8,591 bases of DNA. Source: Actinomycetes bacterium. Lineage in GTDB: Bacteria; Actinomycetota; Thermoleophilia; Solirubrobacterales; Solirubrobacteraceae. Shown in pieces: positions 1 to 6,228 of the stretch. Below the pieces are notes generated by a model, which searched no databases, had not been told where the DNA came from, and was given only the letters and a program-made list of their open reading frames with translations. The stretch is taken from the NCBI GenBank assembly GCA_023429855.1, contig JAEZDB010000028.1, forward strand, positions 1 to 8,591, in the 5' to 3' direction. The position numbers and the translations under genes were made by a program. Position 1 is the stretch's first letter; the number at the start of each line of letters is the position of its first letter.

Positions 1-1
1 C

Positions 2-1519
2 GCCCTGGGTGCGCCGGCCGCTGCGGCCGCGGCCGACACCATCCCGCAGCCGCGGGCTGAGCGGATCTCGTGGCAGCGCTGCTACGAGGTGTTCCAGTGC
101 GGGACGCTGTCGGTGCCGCAGAACTACGCGGCGCCGACGGGTGCGCGCGTCGAGCTCGAGATGATCCGCAAGCTCGCGACGAGCCCGAGCGACAAGCTCC
201 GGCCGATCTTGTTCAACCCCGGTGGCCCGGGCGGGTCAGGGGTCGACATGATCCGGTCCGCCGCGACCGACGTGAGCGCCTTCAGGCGGCTCAACCGCCG
301 TCATGACCTGGTCGGCTTCGACCCGCGCGGCATCGGCGCCAGCACCCCCGCGGCGCAGTGCCAGAAGATTCCAGCGGCGCTCGCGACGAGCCAGACCGAC
401 CTCACGCCGGCTGCGGTCGCCGTCGACCTGCAGCCGTTTGTCGCGAGCTGCGTCGCGAAGACCGGAGCCGTCGTGCCGTTCCTCGGCACCGCCGACGTCG
501 CCCGCGACATGGAGCAGATCCGCGTCGCGCTCGGCCAGGCCAAGCTCGACTTCTTCGGCTTCTCCTACGGCGCTTTCCTCGGCGCGACGTATGCCGCGCT
601 CTTCCCGGACTCAGTCGGCAACATGGTCCTCGACGGCGCCGACAATCCCGACGAGTACGCCAACCGCCCGCTCGAATCCGACCTGCGGGCAGCAGCTGCA
701 AACCAGCTGCAGCTCGAGCGCTTCCTCGACTACGTGCAGTCGGTCAAGTCCTTCCGGATCGGCAAAGGCTCGGGGCTCGAGGCCTACCGGCGGCTGATCG
801 CGAAGCTCCGCAGCAAACCGCTGAAGGTCAAGGGCGTGCCCGGACTGAAGCGCCTGACCGATGAGCATGTGCGGATGATGGCCGGCGAGCTGATCGCGAC
901 CCGCTCGACCTGGCCGACGCTCGGCGAGATCCTGCACGCGATCGCCAAGGGCCGCGGCTACCTGCCGGGCATGTACTTCACCCTCTTCGGGTTCGCCGAG
1001 CAAGACGCGGCGATGATCGCCGGCTCGCTGGCCAACAGCGGCGCCGACCGCGCCGTCGCCCCCGAGCAGATCACCGACGCCTACGTCGCGGCCGCGCGCG
1101 CCGCAGCGCCAGACTTCCCCGACGACTACTGGGGCGCGTCCCAAGCCATCGCCTTCTGGCCCAAGGCACCCGGCCGCTTCACCGGACCCTGGACCTACCC
1201 GGCTGCGCCCAGCCGCGTGCCGATCGTCGTGATCGGCACCAAGTTCGACCCGCGCACGCCCTACGAGGGCGCCTCCGCACTCCGCACGCAGCTCGGCAAC
1301 GCGCGCCTCATGAGCTTCAACGGCGACGGCCACACCGCCTTCGCCAACGACGTCAACGGCGGCTGCATCGACAAGCGCGTCATCGCCTACTTCAACGGCA
1401 CGGTGCCCGACGACAACGTGGTCTGCGCCGACCGCGCGAAGTACGTCGACCCGCCGCTGCTGGGGAGATCGGCGGCGCACGCGGCAGTGGTCGCGCGGGC
1501 ACGCCCGCGCGCGCACTGA
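2..1519 (+). CDS. Secreted alpha/beta-hydrolase, S33 tripeptidyl-aminopeptidase-like (5' truncated)
   Basis: Partial: the frame is open to the left edge, so the start lies outside the window; 505 residues are visible. The first ten, ALGAPAAAAA before DTIPQ, look like the end of a signal peptide with an AxA-type cleavage site. The order is typical of actinobacterial S33 peptidases with a TAP-like C-terminal domain: oxyanion motif NPGGPGGSG (residues 72-80), FDPRGIG, nucleophile in GFSYGA (Ser188, bases 563-565), acid in KFDPRTP (Asp416, 1247-1249) and base in GDGHTAF (His444, 1331-1333). All three catalytic residues are present. Several Cys, including a pair near the N-terminus (RCYEVFQC), fit an exported disulfide-bonded enzyme. 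The family removes N-terminal peptides or cleaves small amide/ester substrates outside the cell; the substrate is unknown. No functional link to the downstream genes is evident. The last codons overlap a strong palindrome. Confidence 0.93.
   Translation, partial: ALGAPAAAAAADTIPQPRAERISWQRCYEVFQCGTLSVPQNYAAPTGARVELEMIRKLATSPSDKLRPILFNPGGPGGSGVDMIRSAATDVSAFRRLNRRHDLVGFDPRGIGASTPAAQCQKIPAALATSQTDLTPAAVAVDLQPFVASCVAKTGAVVPFLGTADVARDMEQIRVALGQAKLDFFGFSYGAFLGATYAALFPDSVGNMVLDGADNPDEYANRPLESDLRAAAANQLQLERFLDYVQSVKSFRIGKGSGLEAYRRLIAKLRSKPLKVKGVPGLKRLTDEHVRMMAGELIATRSTWPTLGEILHAIAKGRGYLPGMYFTLFGFAEQDAAMIAGSLANSGADRAVAPEQITDAYVAAARAAAPDFPDDYWGASQAIAFWPKAPGRFTGPWTYPAAPSRVPIVVIGTKFDPRTPYEGASALRTQLGNARLMSFNGDGHTAFANDVNGGCIDKRVIAYFNGTVPDDNVVCADRAKYVDPPLLGRSAAHAAVVARARPRAH
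1492..1511. repeat. 20-bp GC-rich palindrome at the end of the peptidase gene
   Basis: CGCGCGGGC (1492-1500), AC, GCCCGCGCG (1503-1511) is a perfect 9-bp inverted repeat ending five bases before the TGA at 1517. In RNA it would fold with at least an 8-bp stem and a 4-base loop. There is no following T-run, so it is at best an atypical, U-less terminator or 3' end protector. It encodes part of the Arg/Ala-rich tail of the peptidase, so it may also be a side effect of that codon content. Confidence 0.4.
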
Positions 1520-1678
1520 CAGGCCTTCGCCCGCGGCAGTGCAGGCGGCTTCAACGATCTTCGTGAACGCCCGCGTCGAGCTCGGCAAGAGAGGCCGGCG
1601 GTCCGCCATCGGTCGGCCGTGGCCCGTGGCGGGTGAGGTCGAGCAGGCGAGCTTCGGTCAAAAACCCAGACCGTCTTG
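1520..1678. other. Intergenic stretch between convergent genes
   Basis: 159 bases between the peptidase stop and the stop of the minus-strand membrane protein gene. It holds an 11-base near-palindrome at 1597-1607 (GGCGG, T, CCGCC). On the minus strand, just after the stop of the membrane gene, there is a run of five T (plus-strand AAAAA near 1660). The T-run is not preceded by a clear stem, so I do not call it a terminator. No gene was seen here in either strand. Confidence 0.4.
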
Positions 1679-2266
1679 TCAAGCGCCGCGCTTTTTGGCT
1701 CGTCGAGAGGGCAGGCGCTGGCTATCGCCAGCCGGCGTACGGCGCTGCGCCGAAGGCCCCCGGAAGGACGCAGGAAGCAGCATCCGCGGGCGACCGAACG
1801 CCGCAGTACTGATCCACAAAACGACGGAAATGCCAACGCCGACGAGGGCCAAGTAGATCGCGCCTTCAGCTCCGCTGGGATCGGTGATCACGAACGCCAG
1901 CACCATGACGACGTAGACGCAGACGCCGAAGATCGCTTCGACGACGGCGCCTCGGCGCGATGCGTCGTCGGCCAGGTTGATGTTCGACCAGTCAAACATC
2001 CCGCGCTCCTCTCCGGTTGGAGCGCTGCTGCCCCGCCACCAGCCGATGGCGAGTACCACGCGGTAGGCGACGGCTCCGCCGACGATCCCGAGGAGTACGG
2101 CGAACGTGATTCTCCCGTCGGGCGGGAGCACGAGGTAGAAGCCTCCGGCGATGGCCACGACGGACACCGCGAGGAGGAGGTACTTAGAAGCCGTCGGATG
2201 GCCGAGCGCCTGATCGCCCGAGCAAGAATTTCCTGCTGCCAGCAGTAAGGAAAATGCGTGGTGCAC
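1679..2266 (-). CDS. Small four-helix membrane protein (paralogue A of the window's 4-TM family)
   Basis: 195 residues, family not recognised by name. Predicted helices at about 28-47, 53-75, 107-127 and 134-156, with a polar loop between helices 2 and 3. Motifs: YR-x4-IGWWRG (68-79), RRGAVVEAIFG (104-114) and, after helix 4, GRPRMLLPASFR (158-169). From RR104 to P171 it aligns without a gap to the product of 4673-5260 at identical residue numbers, with about 22 of 68 identical by hand count. It shares the same landmarks with the product of 2577-3194. Start: GTG at 2266, the only choice because an in-frame TGA precedes it directly. A Shine-Dalgarno-like AGGTGAG (complement of 2276-2282) lies 9 bases upstream. 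The basic tail (RRAKKRGA) suggests a cytoplasmic C-terminus. It may be an orphan immunity-type protein related to the toxin-like operon downstream; that role is inference. Confidence 0.85.
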   Translation of the reverse strand: MHHAFSLLLAAGNSCSGDQALGHPTASKYLLLAVSVVAIAGGFYLVLPPDGRITFAVLLGIVGGAVAYRVVLAIGWWRGSSAPTGEERGMFDWSNINLADDASRRGAVVEAIFGVCVYVVMVLAFVITDPSGAEGAIYLALVGVGISVVLWISTAAFGRPRMLLPASFRGPSAQRRTPAGDSQRLPSRRAKKRGA

Positions 2267-2350
2267 TCAGTTCTTCTCACCTGGTTGCAGCACGTGAAGT
2301 CAGTAGTTACATTGCACCGGTGTTCTTCACCCCGCGTGGACCCGCCGCTG

Positions 2351-2370
2351 CGCGACGCTGCCACGTCGCG
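2351..2370. repeat. Perfect 7-bp inverted repeat (hairpin), 6-base loop
   Basis: CGCGACG (2351-2357), loop CTGCCA, CGTCGCG (2364-2370). It could fold as an RNA hairpin in a leader or act as a protein-binding dyad. G-U pairs could extend the stem by up to two on the outside in plus-strand RNA. Confidence 0.5.
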
Positions 2371-2407
2371 TGATCGGACCTCGCCCTCAAGGCGCGGTCG
2401 GCCTGGA

Positions 2408-2419
2408 GACGAGCTCGTC
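2408..2419. repeat. 12-bp perfect palindrome GACGAGCTCGTC
   Basis: A self-complementary 12-mer in the divergent intergenic region. Its size and position fit an operator half-site pair for a dimeric regulator of one or both flanking genes. No second copy was noticed in the window, so binding is unproven. In GC-rich DNA such palindromes also occur by chance. Confidence 0.35.
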
Positions 2420-2491
2420 GGCAGCTGGCCGGCGCTCCGAAACGGGCTGCCCTCGGACGCGCCGCCGCTTCAGGAGGATGAAAGCCGAATT

Positions 2492-2507
2492 CGTGGGACC
2501 CCCCACG
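2492..2507. repeat. Perfect 6-bp hairpin, 4-base loop, upstream of the 2577 gene
   Basis: CGTGGG (2492-2497), ACCC, CCCACG (2502-2507), located about 70 bases before the ATG at 2577 and just after an AGGAGG at 2472-2477. It could be a leader hairpin, or part of an attenuator with the short open frame 2478-2540. No T-run follows. Confidence 0.35.
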
Positions 2508-2576
2508 CCGCTACCCCTCCAACATGCAGTGCGTGCCTGAGTATCCGCACGCAACCGCCGGACCTGTAGGCGTCCG

Positions 2577-3194
2577 ATGAGCGCGTCCCAACCAGACGGC
2601 GGCGAACGCGATCCCTACCAGCCGCCGGAGTACGCGAGCAGTAGTTGGGACTTTCTCAAGGAGTTCCTCTGGGAGGCTCGCATCTCCATCGTGCTGGTCG
2701 TGCTCGGCTTCGTCGTCTTCACGGCGGCGGCCTACCTACTGATCCCCGATGAGCCGGTCATCTTGTATCTCGGAGCAGGAGCGCTCTACACCGGAGGCGC
2801 CTGGTACCTCTTCGAGGCGTCCACCCTCTGGCGTGGGACACACCGGGTCCACCCGGCTGACGCTGTGCCGAGCTGGGCGGAGCAGCGCGCCCTCGATCTC
2901 TCAGTTCGGCGCGGCGCGTGCGTCGAGGCGCTTGTGGTGTTTCCGCTCGCCAACGCAGGCCTCCTTTGGTTGCTTGGAAGTGATCTCTGGGTGACCGAGG
3001 TTTGGCTCGCGTCAATGGCGGCGTCTGCCGCGTTCGCCCTGCTCTGGCTCTCGCTGGAGGTGCTGCACTGGCCCAAGCTGCTCATGCCAGCCATGTACCG
3101 CAAGGACTACGACTTGTTGAGTAGCCGTAGTGGCGCAAAAGGCAGTACAGCACGTCAGGGTGATTGCACACGGCAGCTGCGCAGCCGGGAGTAG
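2577..3194 (+). CDS. Small four-helix membrane protein (paralogue B of the window's 4-TM family)
   Basis: 205 residues, family not recognised by name. A hydrophilic head (1-30) is followed by helices at about 34-57, 60-80, 114-134 and 138-163. Landmarks shared with the products of 1679-2266 and 4673-5260: WRG after helix 2 (85-87), RRGACVEA at the start of helix 3 (111-118), WLS in helix 4 (157-159) and HWPKLLMPAMYR directly after it (164-175). The WPKLLM core also matches WPRLLM in the product of 6755-7273. Start: ATG at 2577 is the only start after an in-frame TGA at 2538-2540; there is no good Shine-Dalgarno site. The last 25 or so codons (from about 3117) use AGT, AAA, ACA and GCA more than the body, and the stop lies in the second copy of an 11-bp direct repeat. 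It may be a second orphan immunity-type gene (inference). Confidence 0.85.
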   Translation: MSASQPDGGERDPYQPPEYASSSWDFLKEFLWEARISIVLVVLGFVVFTAAAYLLIPDEPVILYLGAGALYTGGAWYLFEASTLWRGTHRVHPADAVPSWAEQRALDLSVRRGACVEALVVFPLANAGLLWLLGSDLWVTEVWLASMAASAAFALLWLSLEVLHWPKLLMPAMYRKDYDLLSSRSGAKGSTARQGDCTRQLRSRE

Positions 3195-3199
3195 CCGTA
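3119..3199. repeat. 11-bp direct repeat GAGTAGCCGTA flanking 59 bases
   Basis: The copies lie at 3119-3129 and 3189-3199, 70 bases apart. The second copy contains the TAG stop (3192-3194) of the membrane protein gene. The first is read in another phase of the same gene, because 70 is not a multiple of three. The 59 bases between the copies look less GC-rich than their surroundings and encode the odd C-terminal tail. This fits a small insertion, a recombination scar or an old attachment site, but nothing identifies an element. Confidence 0.5.
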
Positions 3200-3203
3200 A
3201 GTG

Positions 3204-3209
3204 TTGACA
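3204..3209 (+). promoter_or_regulatory. Possible -35 element (TTGACA) before the six-gene operon
   Basis: A perfect TTGACA stands in the 82-base gap between the 2577-3194 gene and the first operon gene at 3277. No good -10 hexamer stands 16-19 bases downstream. The nearest TAnnnT is TACGCT at 3217-3222, which is too close to pair with it. The position is right for the operon promoter, but the match is only half of one. Confidence 0.25.
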
Positions 3210-3276
3210 TGGCTGGTACGCTTCGCGCCGTGTCGAGAACCGCACTGCACCGTCGCCGTTTGCGCGCCGCCCGCTG

Positions 3277-3639
3277 ATGGAGCCTCGTCCGAAAGGCGAG
3301 CCGGCGGCGCTGCAGGCTGTCGCTGCCCAGCTTTCGTCGTACGCGTCTCGTCTCGACGAACTGGCTGCCGTGATTCCGGGTCTGGTGCCTCCGTCGGTCT
3401 TCATCGGCCCCGCCCGCAGCGCGCAGGACGCCGAGTTCGAAGAGGCGTCGTCCCGTGCGCGGGCCGCCGCTCACACGTTGTCGCTCGAAGCGAAGCTCCT
3501 CGCCAAGGAGTCCGGCGAACTCGCCCGCAAGCAGCGCGACTGGGACCGCCGCAAGCGGGAAGAGGAAGAGCGGGCCGAACGGAAACACCGTGAGGCCGAA
3601 CGCGCCGCGGGCCAGTGCTTGCCGAGGCCATCACGATGA
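3277..3639 (+). CDS. WXG100-like helical hairpin protein with charged coiled-coil tail
   Basis: 120 residues, first gene of the six-gene operon. Helix 1 covers about 8-32, a turn VPPSVFIGPA spans 37-46, and helix 2 runs from about 47 into a highly charged coiled coil rich in Arg, Glu and Lys (84-110). This is the pattern of ESAT-6/WXG100 proteins: two helices of similar length, a W-x-G turn, and an F/A-rich start of helix 2 (here AEFEEA). In place of Trp the turn has Phe42-Ile-Gly44, so the signature is degenerate. WXG100 proteins are small partners of larger type VII secretion substrates, which suits the next gene. No clear YxxxD/E export signal was seen. Start: ATG at 3277, without a visible Shine-Dalgarno site; the frame is open upstream to a TGA at 3205. 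The stop overlaps the next start by 4 bases (ATGA). Confidence 0.8.
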   Translation: MEPRPKGEPAALQAVAAQLSSYASRLDELAAVIPGLVPPSVFIGPARSAQDAEFEEASSRARAAAHTLSLEAKLLAKESGELARKQRDWDRRKREEEERAERKHREAERAAGQCLPRPSR

Positions 3640-4676
3640 GTCGCCCCGGGATCTCTCTCAATCCTGTAGGCCTTGACCGCAGCGCGTCGCTCGTCGCCGC
3701 GCGTTCACTTGCGATCGACGAAGTCACGGGCCAGATCACGTCGGTCTCGCTCGCAGGGCTCGAGCCCAAGACCGTTGGGCGGACGGTAGCCGCGATGGAG
3801 CGGGCGACCACGCTCTCTCGGCGCGCGTCCGGGATCACGGCCCGGCAAGGCCCGGCGCTCCGGCAACGGGCCGCCTTGGCTCGGGCCGCGGATGCCGGCG
3901 GCGGCACCTCGCGCATCTCGGTGTGGGACGCGACCAAGTGGATGAGCAAGTTCACCGGCAAGACCGGGATGAACACGCTCGACAACTACTCCAAGCTCCT
4001 CAAGAAGGAGCGGAACATCCGCTCCAACGCCGACATTCGCAAGGCCTACAACTCCAAGGGTGTCCTGGGGAAGTGGTACCGCAACCGGTTCTCGTCCTGG
4101 AAAGACATGAAGGCGCAGTACCGCGCCGACCGCAAGACGCGTCTCCAGCTGCTGCGGAAGATGGACAGCTGGAACTACAAGCAGAAGGCCATCGAGAGCG
4201 CGAAGAAGACCGGCGGCAACCTCTGGGACAAGACCGGCAAGAAGCTCTGGGAGAAGACACCCTGGGGGAAGAAGGCTGGCAGCGGCCTCGGCAAGAAGCT
4301 GCTGGGCTGGGGCGGCAAAGCCGCCGGAAAGGCGTTCGGACCTGTAACCGCGCTGGCAACCGGTATCTACAAGGGCGAATCGGCAGCAACCATCCGCAAG
4401 CGGGTCCTGGCTGCGACGGCAGCCGTTGGCGTCGACGTGGCCATCGGCATTGTCGGTGGTGCGGTGTGCGCGGGCGCAGCCGTGAGCACCTTGGGCGCGG
4501 GGGCCGCCGCCTGCCCGTTCATCTTTGGAGCGACCGCTGCGGCCGCCAGCATCGGGACCAACGCCTACCTCAACCACAAGATCGACCAGCAGGAAAAGAA
4601 GAAGGCGCCCCCTCCGCCCAAGCCGCCGAAACGCGAATGGAAGCCCGGTCGCGCGGCTCCGTCACCCGCGCTGTGA
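3636..4676 (+). CDS. Candidate membrane-active toxin: WXG/LXG-like head, cationic middle, glycine-rich hydrophobic segment
   Basis: 346 residues. Residues 10-85 look like a second WXG-like helical hairpin, with the turn near VSLAGLEP (37-44). Residues 94-235 are strongly basic and aromatic: about 36 Lys/Arg against 10 Asp/Glu by hand count. They include a tandem motif LWDKTGKK / LWEKTPWGKK (196-213). Residues 257-309 form a Gly/Ala-rich hydrophobic stretch with repeated small-x3-small spacing (for example GIVGGAVCAG), like the glycine zippers of membrane-depolarising LXG effectors such as TelE. The end (321-346) is Pro/Lys-rich. Lys is coded mostly by AAG. Start: ATG at 3636 overlaps the upstream stop (ATGA), with GAGG at 3624-3627; an upstream GTG at 3615 in the same frame is less likely. 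The next gene starts in a GTGA overlap and encodes a membrane protein, as expected for an immunity partner. The toxin role is inference; a structural membrane protein is the alternative. Confidence 0.82.
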   Translation: MSRPGISLNPVGLDRSASLVAARSLAIDEVTGQITSVSLAGLEPKTVGRTVAAMERATTLSRRASGITARQGPALRQRAALARAADAGGGTSRISVWDATKWMSKFTGKTGMNTLDNYSKLLKKERNIRSNADIRKAYNSKGVLGKWYRNRFSSWKDMKAQYRADRKTRLQLLRKMDSWNYKQKAIESAKKTGGNLWDKTGKKLWEKTPWGKKAGSGLGKKLLGWGGKAAGKAFGPVTALATGIYKGESAATIRKRVLAATAAVGVDVAIGIVGGAVCAGAAVSTLGAGAAACPFIFGATAAAASIGTNAYLNHKIDQQEKKKAPPPPKPPKREWKPGRAAPSPAL

Positions 4677-5260
4677 CCGCCTCGCCCGAACCGCGGCCCG
4701 GAGCGCTCTCGTCGTTCGTCAAGATCTTCGGTCCCTACATCCTTGGCGGCTTGGTGCTTTGGGCTGCCTCCATCGGCCTGACGTACCTCGTCTTTCCGGG
4801 CGACATCGGGATGGCGGTGATCTTCGGGTCGCTGCTTCCGCTGGTCGGCTACCGCGCATGGCAAACGATCGGCTGGTGGCGCGGCGGGTTGCTGCCGGAC
4901 GACCCCGACGCCCGCCGCTGGACGACCGCGACGGTCTGGTCGGACGTGTCTCGCTCAGGCACAGGTGATGACGACGACGTGCGCCGCGCCGTCTGCACGG
5001 AGACGATCTTCGGTTCGCTGCTCGTGCTCGGGCCGTTCGCGATGTTCGCGCTGGAGGATCAGGTCGATGAGGCCGTGCTGTTCGGCGCGATCGCTGCGGC
5101 GTTTGCGGTCGCTGGAGCGCTCTGGCTGAGCGTGGCGCTGTGGGGCCGCCCGCGATGGCTGTTGCCCGCCGAATACCGGCACCCCGACCGCTATTCCGCC
5201 GCTCGGCGCGCCGTCACCGCAAAGAATCAGATGCAGCCCAAGCGCAAGCAGGCCCGATGA
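4673..5260 (+). CDS. Small four-helix membrane protein (paralogue C), candidate immunity protein
   Basis: 195 residues, same length as the minus-strand paralogue at 1679-2266. Helices at about 18-41, 45-66, 107-127 and 133-157; an acidic loop with four consecutive Asp (99-102) precedes helix 3. Motifs: YR-x4-IGWWRG (60-71), RRAVCTETIFG (104-114) and GRPRWLLPAEYR (158-169). The basic tail suggests an inside C-terminus. Start: GTG at 4673 overlaps the TGA of the toxin-like gene (GTGA). An open frame continues much further upstream but only as an out-of-phase shadow of that gene. Translation is probably coupled, since no Shine-Dalgarno site is seen. A polytopic membrane protein encoded directly after a glycine-zipper protein is the usual arrangement for immunity to membrane-targeting toxins; here that is inference from position. 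A component of a membrane complex is the alternative. Confidence 0.87.
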   Translation: MTASPEPRPGALSSFVKIFGPYILGGLVLWAASIGLTYLVFPGDIGMAVIFGSLLPLVGYRAWQTIGWWRGGLLPDDPDARRWTTATVWSDVSRSGTGDDDDVRRAVCTETIFGSLLVLGPFAMFALEDQVDEAVLFGAIAAAFAVAGALWLSVALWGRPRWLLPAEYRHPDRYSAARRAVTAKNQMQPKRKQAR

Positions 5261-6228
5261 GCATGCCGAGTCTGGGGCAGTCCCCCACCCGCTACGACCT
5301 CGAGATCCCAGACGGTTGGACCGGCATCGAGCATCCACGTCAGGGGACTGAGTTCGAGATCGTCGTCGACGAACCAGTCGGCTATTCCAGTCGCCTGAGC
5401 ATCGAGCGCTGCCGCATCCTGACCGACAGCCCGGACGCGGAGTCAGGCCCGATGGAGCGTCTCATCGGTGAGCGCATCAGCAGCCTCGCTGAGACCACGA
5501 CCGACAGCCGGTTCATCGACCTCGTCCTTCACAGGCCGACCTCAGACGGAGGGCTTCCGGCGTTCCGCGCGACGGTCGCGTACCGGCACGGTCCGTCCCT
5601 CGTCACCGCCTTCATCTGGGCCCTGCCGCTCGACGACGGCGGAGCACTCGTCCTCACCGGGCTGACCGACGCCGACATGATCGCGCTGGACGCGGGCGTG
5701 TTCGAGGGAATCGTCGAGTCGTTGCGGTTCGGTTCCGACGCCGAACAGGTCGCTGACGCCGATCGCCCGCCCGTCGTTGTCGAAGCGCCCGCCCGCGATC
5801 GCCGGCTTCCGGCCCCGCCACTCGGCTGGTCGGATGTCGATCCAGACGATCCTCGGATCCTGCGCCAGCTCGTCGCAGACGGTCCTTCCGCGCACCCGGC
5901 CCTGATCTCGGTGCTGGCCGCACCCGACGGTCTCGCCGGAGATGCCGTCGAGCGGCACGGGTCGATCGTCGATGACTTGCGGTCCACGATGACCGACGCC
6001 GAGCTGCTCGACGTCGCCTCCGACGAGCTCGCCGTCGGCGCGGCCCTTCGCTCGCTGGTGATGTTCCGCCAGGTTGAGCGTGTCCTCTCGGTCGACGTCT
6101 GGACCGGCGAGGAGGACCCGTCGCAGCCCGTCGTCTGGGCCATCTGCGACGACGAAGACGATGCCGTCCGCGACGCCGCCATCGCGTGGATCCGCGGCGC
6201 GTCACTCGAAGATCTGGGGGCAGCATGA
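5257..6228 (+). CDS. Tandem DcrB/LpqN-like (DUF1795-type) protein, possible chaperone
   Basis: 323 residues, soluble, no signal peptide or lipobox at the N-terminus. It appears to contain two related alpha/beta domains. The first (about 12-165) opens with YDLEIPDGWTGI, then has a strand-rich middle (FRATVAYRHGPSLVTAFIW) and ends FEGIVESLRF, the pattern of the DcrB/LpqN/PsbP-like fold. The second (about 187-320) has PPLGWSDV, then LRSLVMFRQVERVLSVDVW and a final helix ending WIRGASLEDL. An acidic/proline linker joins them. Proteobacterial DUF1795 (Eag) proteins chaperone type VI effectors that carry transmembrane segments. By analogy this protein could shield the hydrophobic segment of the 3636-4676 product; that is inference. 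Start: ATG at 5257 in an ATGA overlap with the previous gene; a second ATG at 5263 is possible. Confidence 0.83.
   Translation: MSMPSLGQSPTRYDLEIPDGWTGIEHPRQGTEFEIVVDEPVGYSSRLSIERCRILTDSPDAESGPMERLIGERISSLAETTTDSRFIDLVLHRPTSDGGLPAFRATVAYRHGPSLVTAFIWALPLDDGGALVLTGLTDADMIALDAGVFEGIVESLRFGSDAEQVADADRPPVVVEAPARDRRLPAPPLGWSDVDPDDPRILRQLVADGPSAHPALISVLAAPDGLAGDAVERHGSIVDDLRSTMTDAELLDVASDELAVGAALRSLVMFRQVERVLSVDVWTGEEDPSQPVVWAICDDEDDAVRDAAIAWIRGASLEDLGAA

Larger units (their letters stand above)
2267..2576. promoter_or_regulatory. 310-base divergent intergenic region with several inverted repeats
   Basis: This region separates the starts of two divergent paralogous membrane protein genes and should carry both promoters. 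I found no convincing -35/-10 pair in either direction. It contains a 7-bp hairpin at 2351-2370, a 12-bp palindrome at 2408-2419, a 6-bp hairpin at 2492-2507, a small palindrome CACCGGTG at 2315-2322, and a widely spaced pair GTGAAG/CTTCAC (2294-2299 and 2325-2330). A 20-codon open frame at 2478-2540 begins directly after AGGAGG (2472-2477), but with no spacer between that site and the ATG it is unlikely to be translated well. Confidence 0.5.

Noticed and set aside
611..1609. Long minus-strand open frame (332 codons) opposite the peptidase gene
   Set aside because: It lies antisense to a gene with a complete catalytic triad, has low-complexity Arg/Gly/Ala/Val composition and no recognisable domain. 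This is a common by-product of GC-rich codon use.
1717..1732. Hairpin GCTGGC-TATC-GCCAGC near the end of the minus-strand membrane gene
   Set aside because: It lies within the coding sequence about 40 bases before the stop, with no T-run after it. It may be a chance structure, so it was not listed as a terminator.
2478..2540. 20-codon open frame after AGGAGG, possible leader peptide
   Set aside because: The ATG directly abuts the Shine-Dalgarno site with no spacer, so initiation is unlikely; there is no other support. Kept only as a remark on the region.
2258..2569. Plus-strand open frame of 103 codons in the divergent region
   Set aside because: It starts inside the minus-strand membrane gene, has no ribosome site, and its Arg/Pro/Ser-rich composition shows no domain or helix pattern.
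3705..4577. Minus-strand open frame of 290 codons opposite the toxin-like gene
   Set aside because: The plus-strand gene has overlapping start/stop coupling and coherent protein features; the antisense frame has none.
3923..4672. Upstream extension of the 4673-5260 gene
   Set aside because: The open frame continues, but its product here is Gln/Arg/Glu-rich and out of phase with the toxin-like gene. The family length (195 residues) and the GTGA overlap fix the start at 4673.
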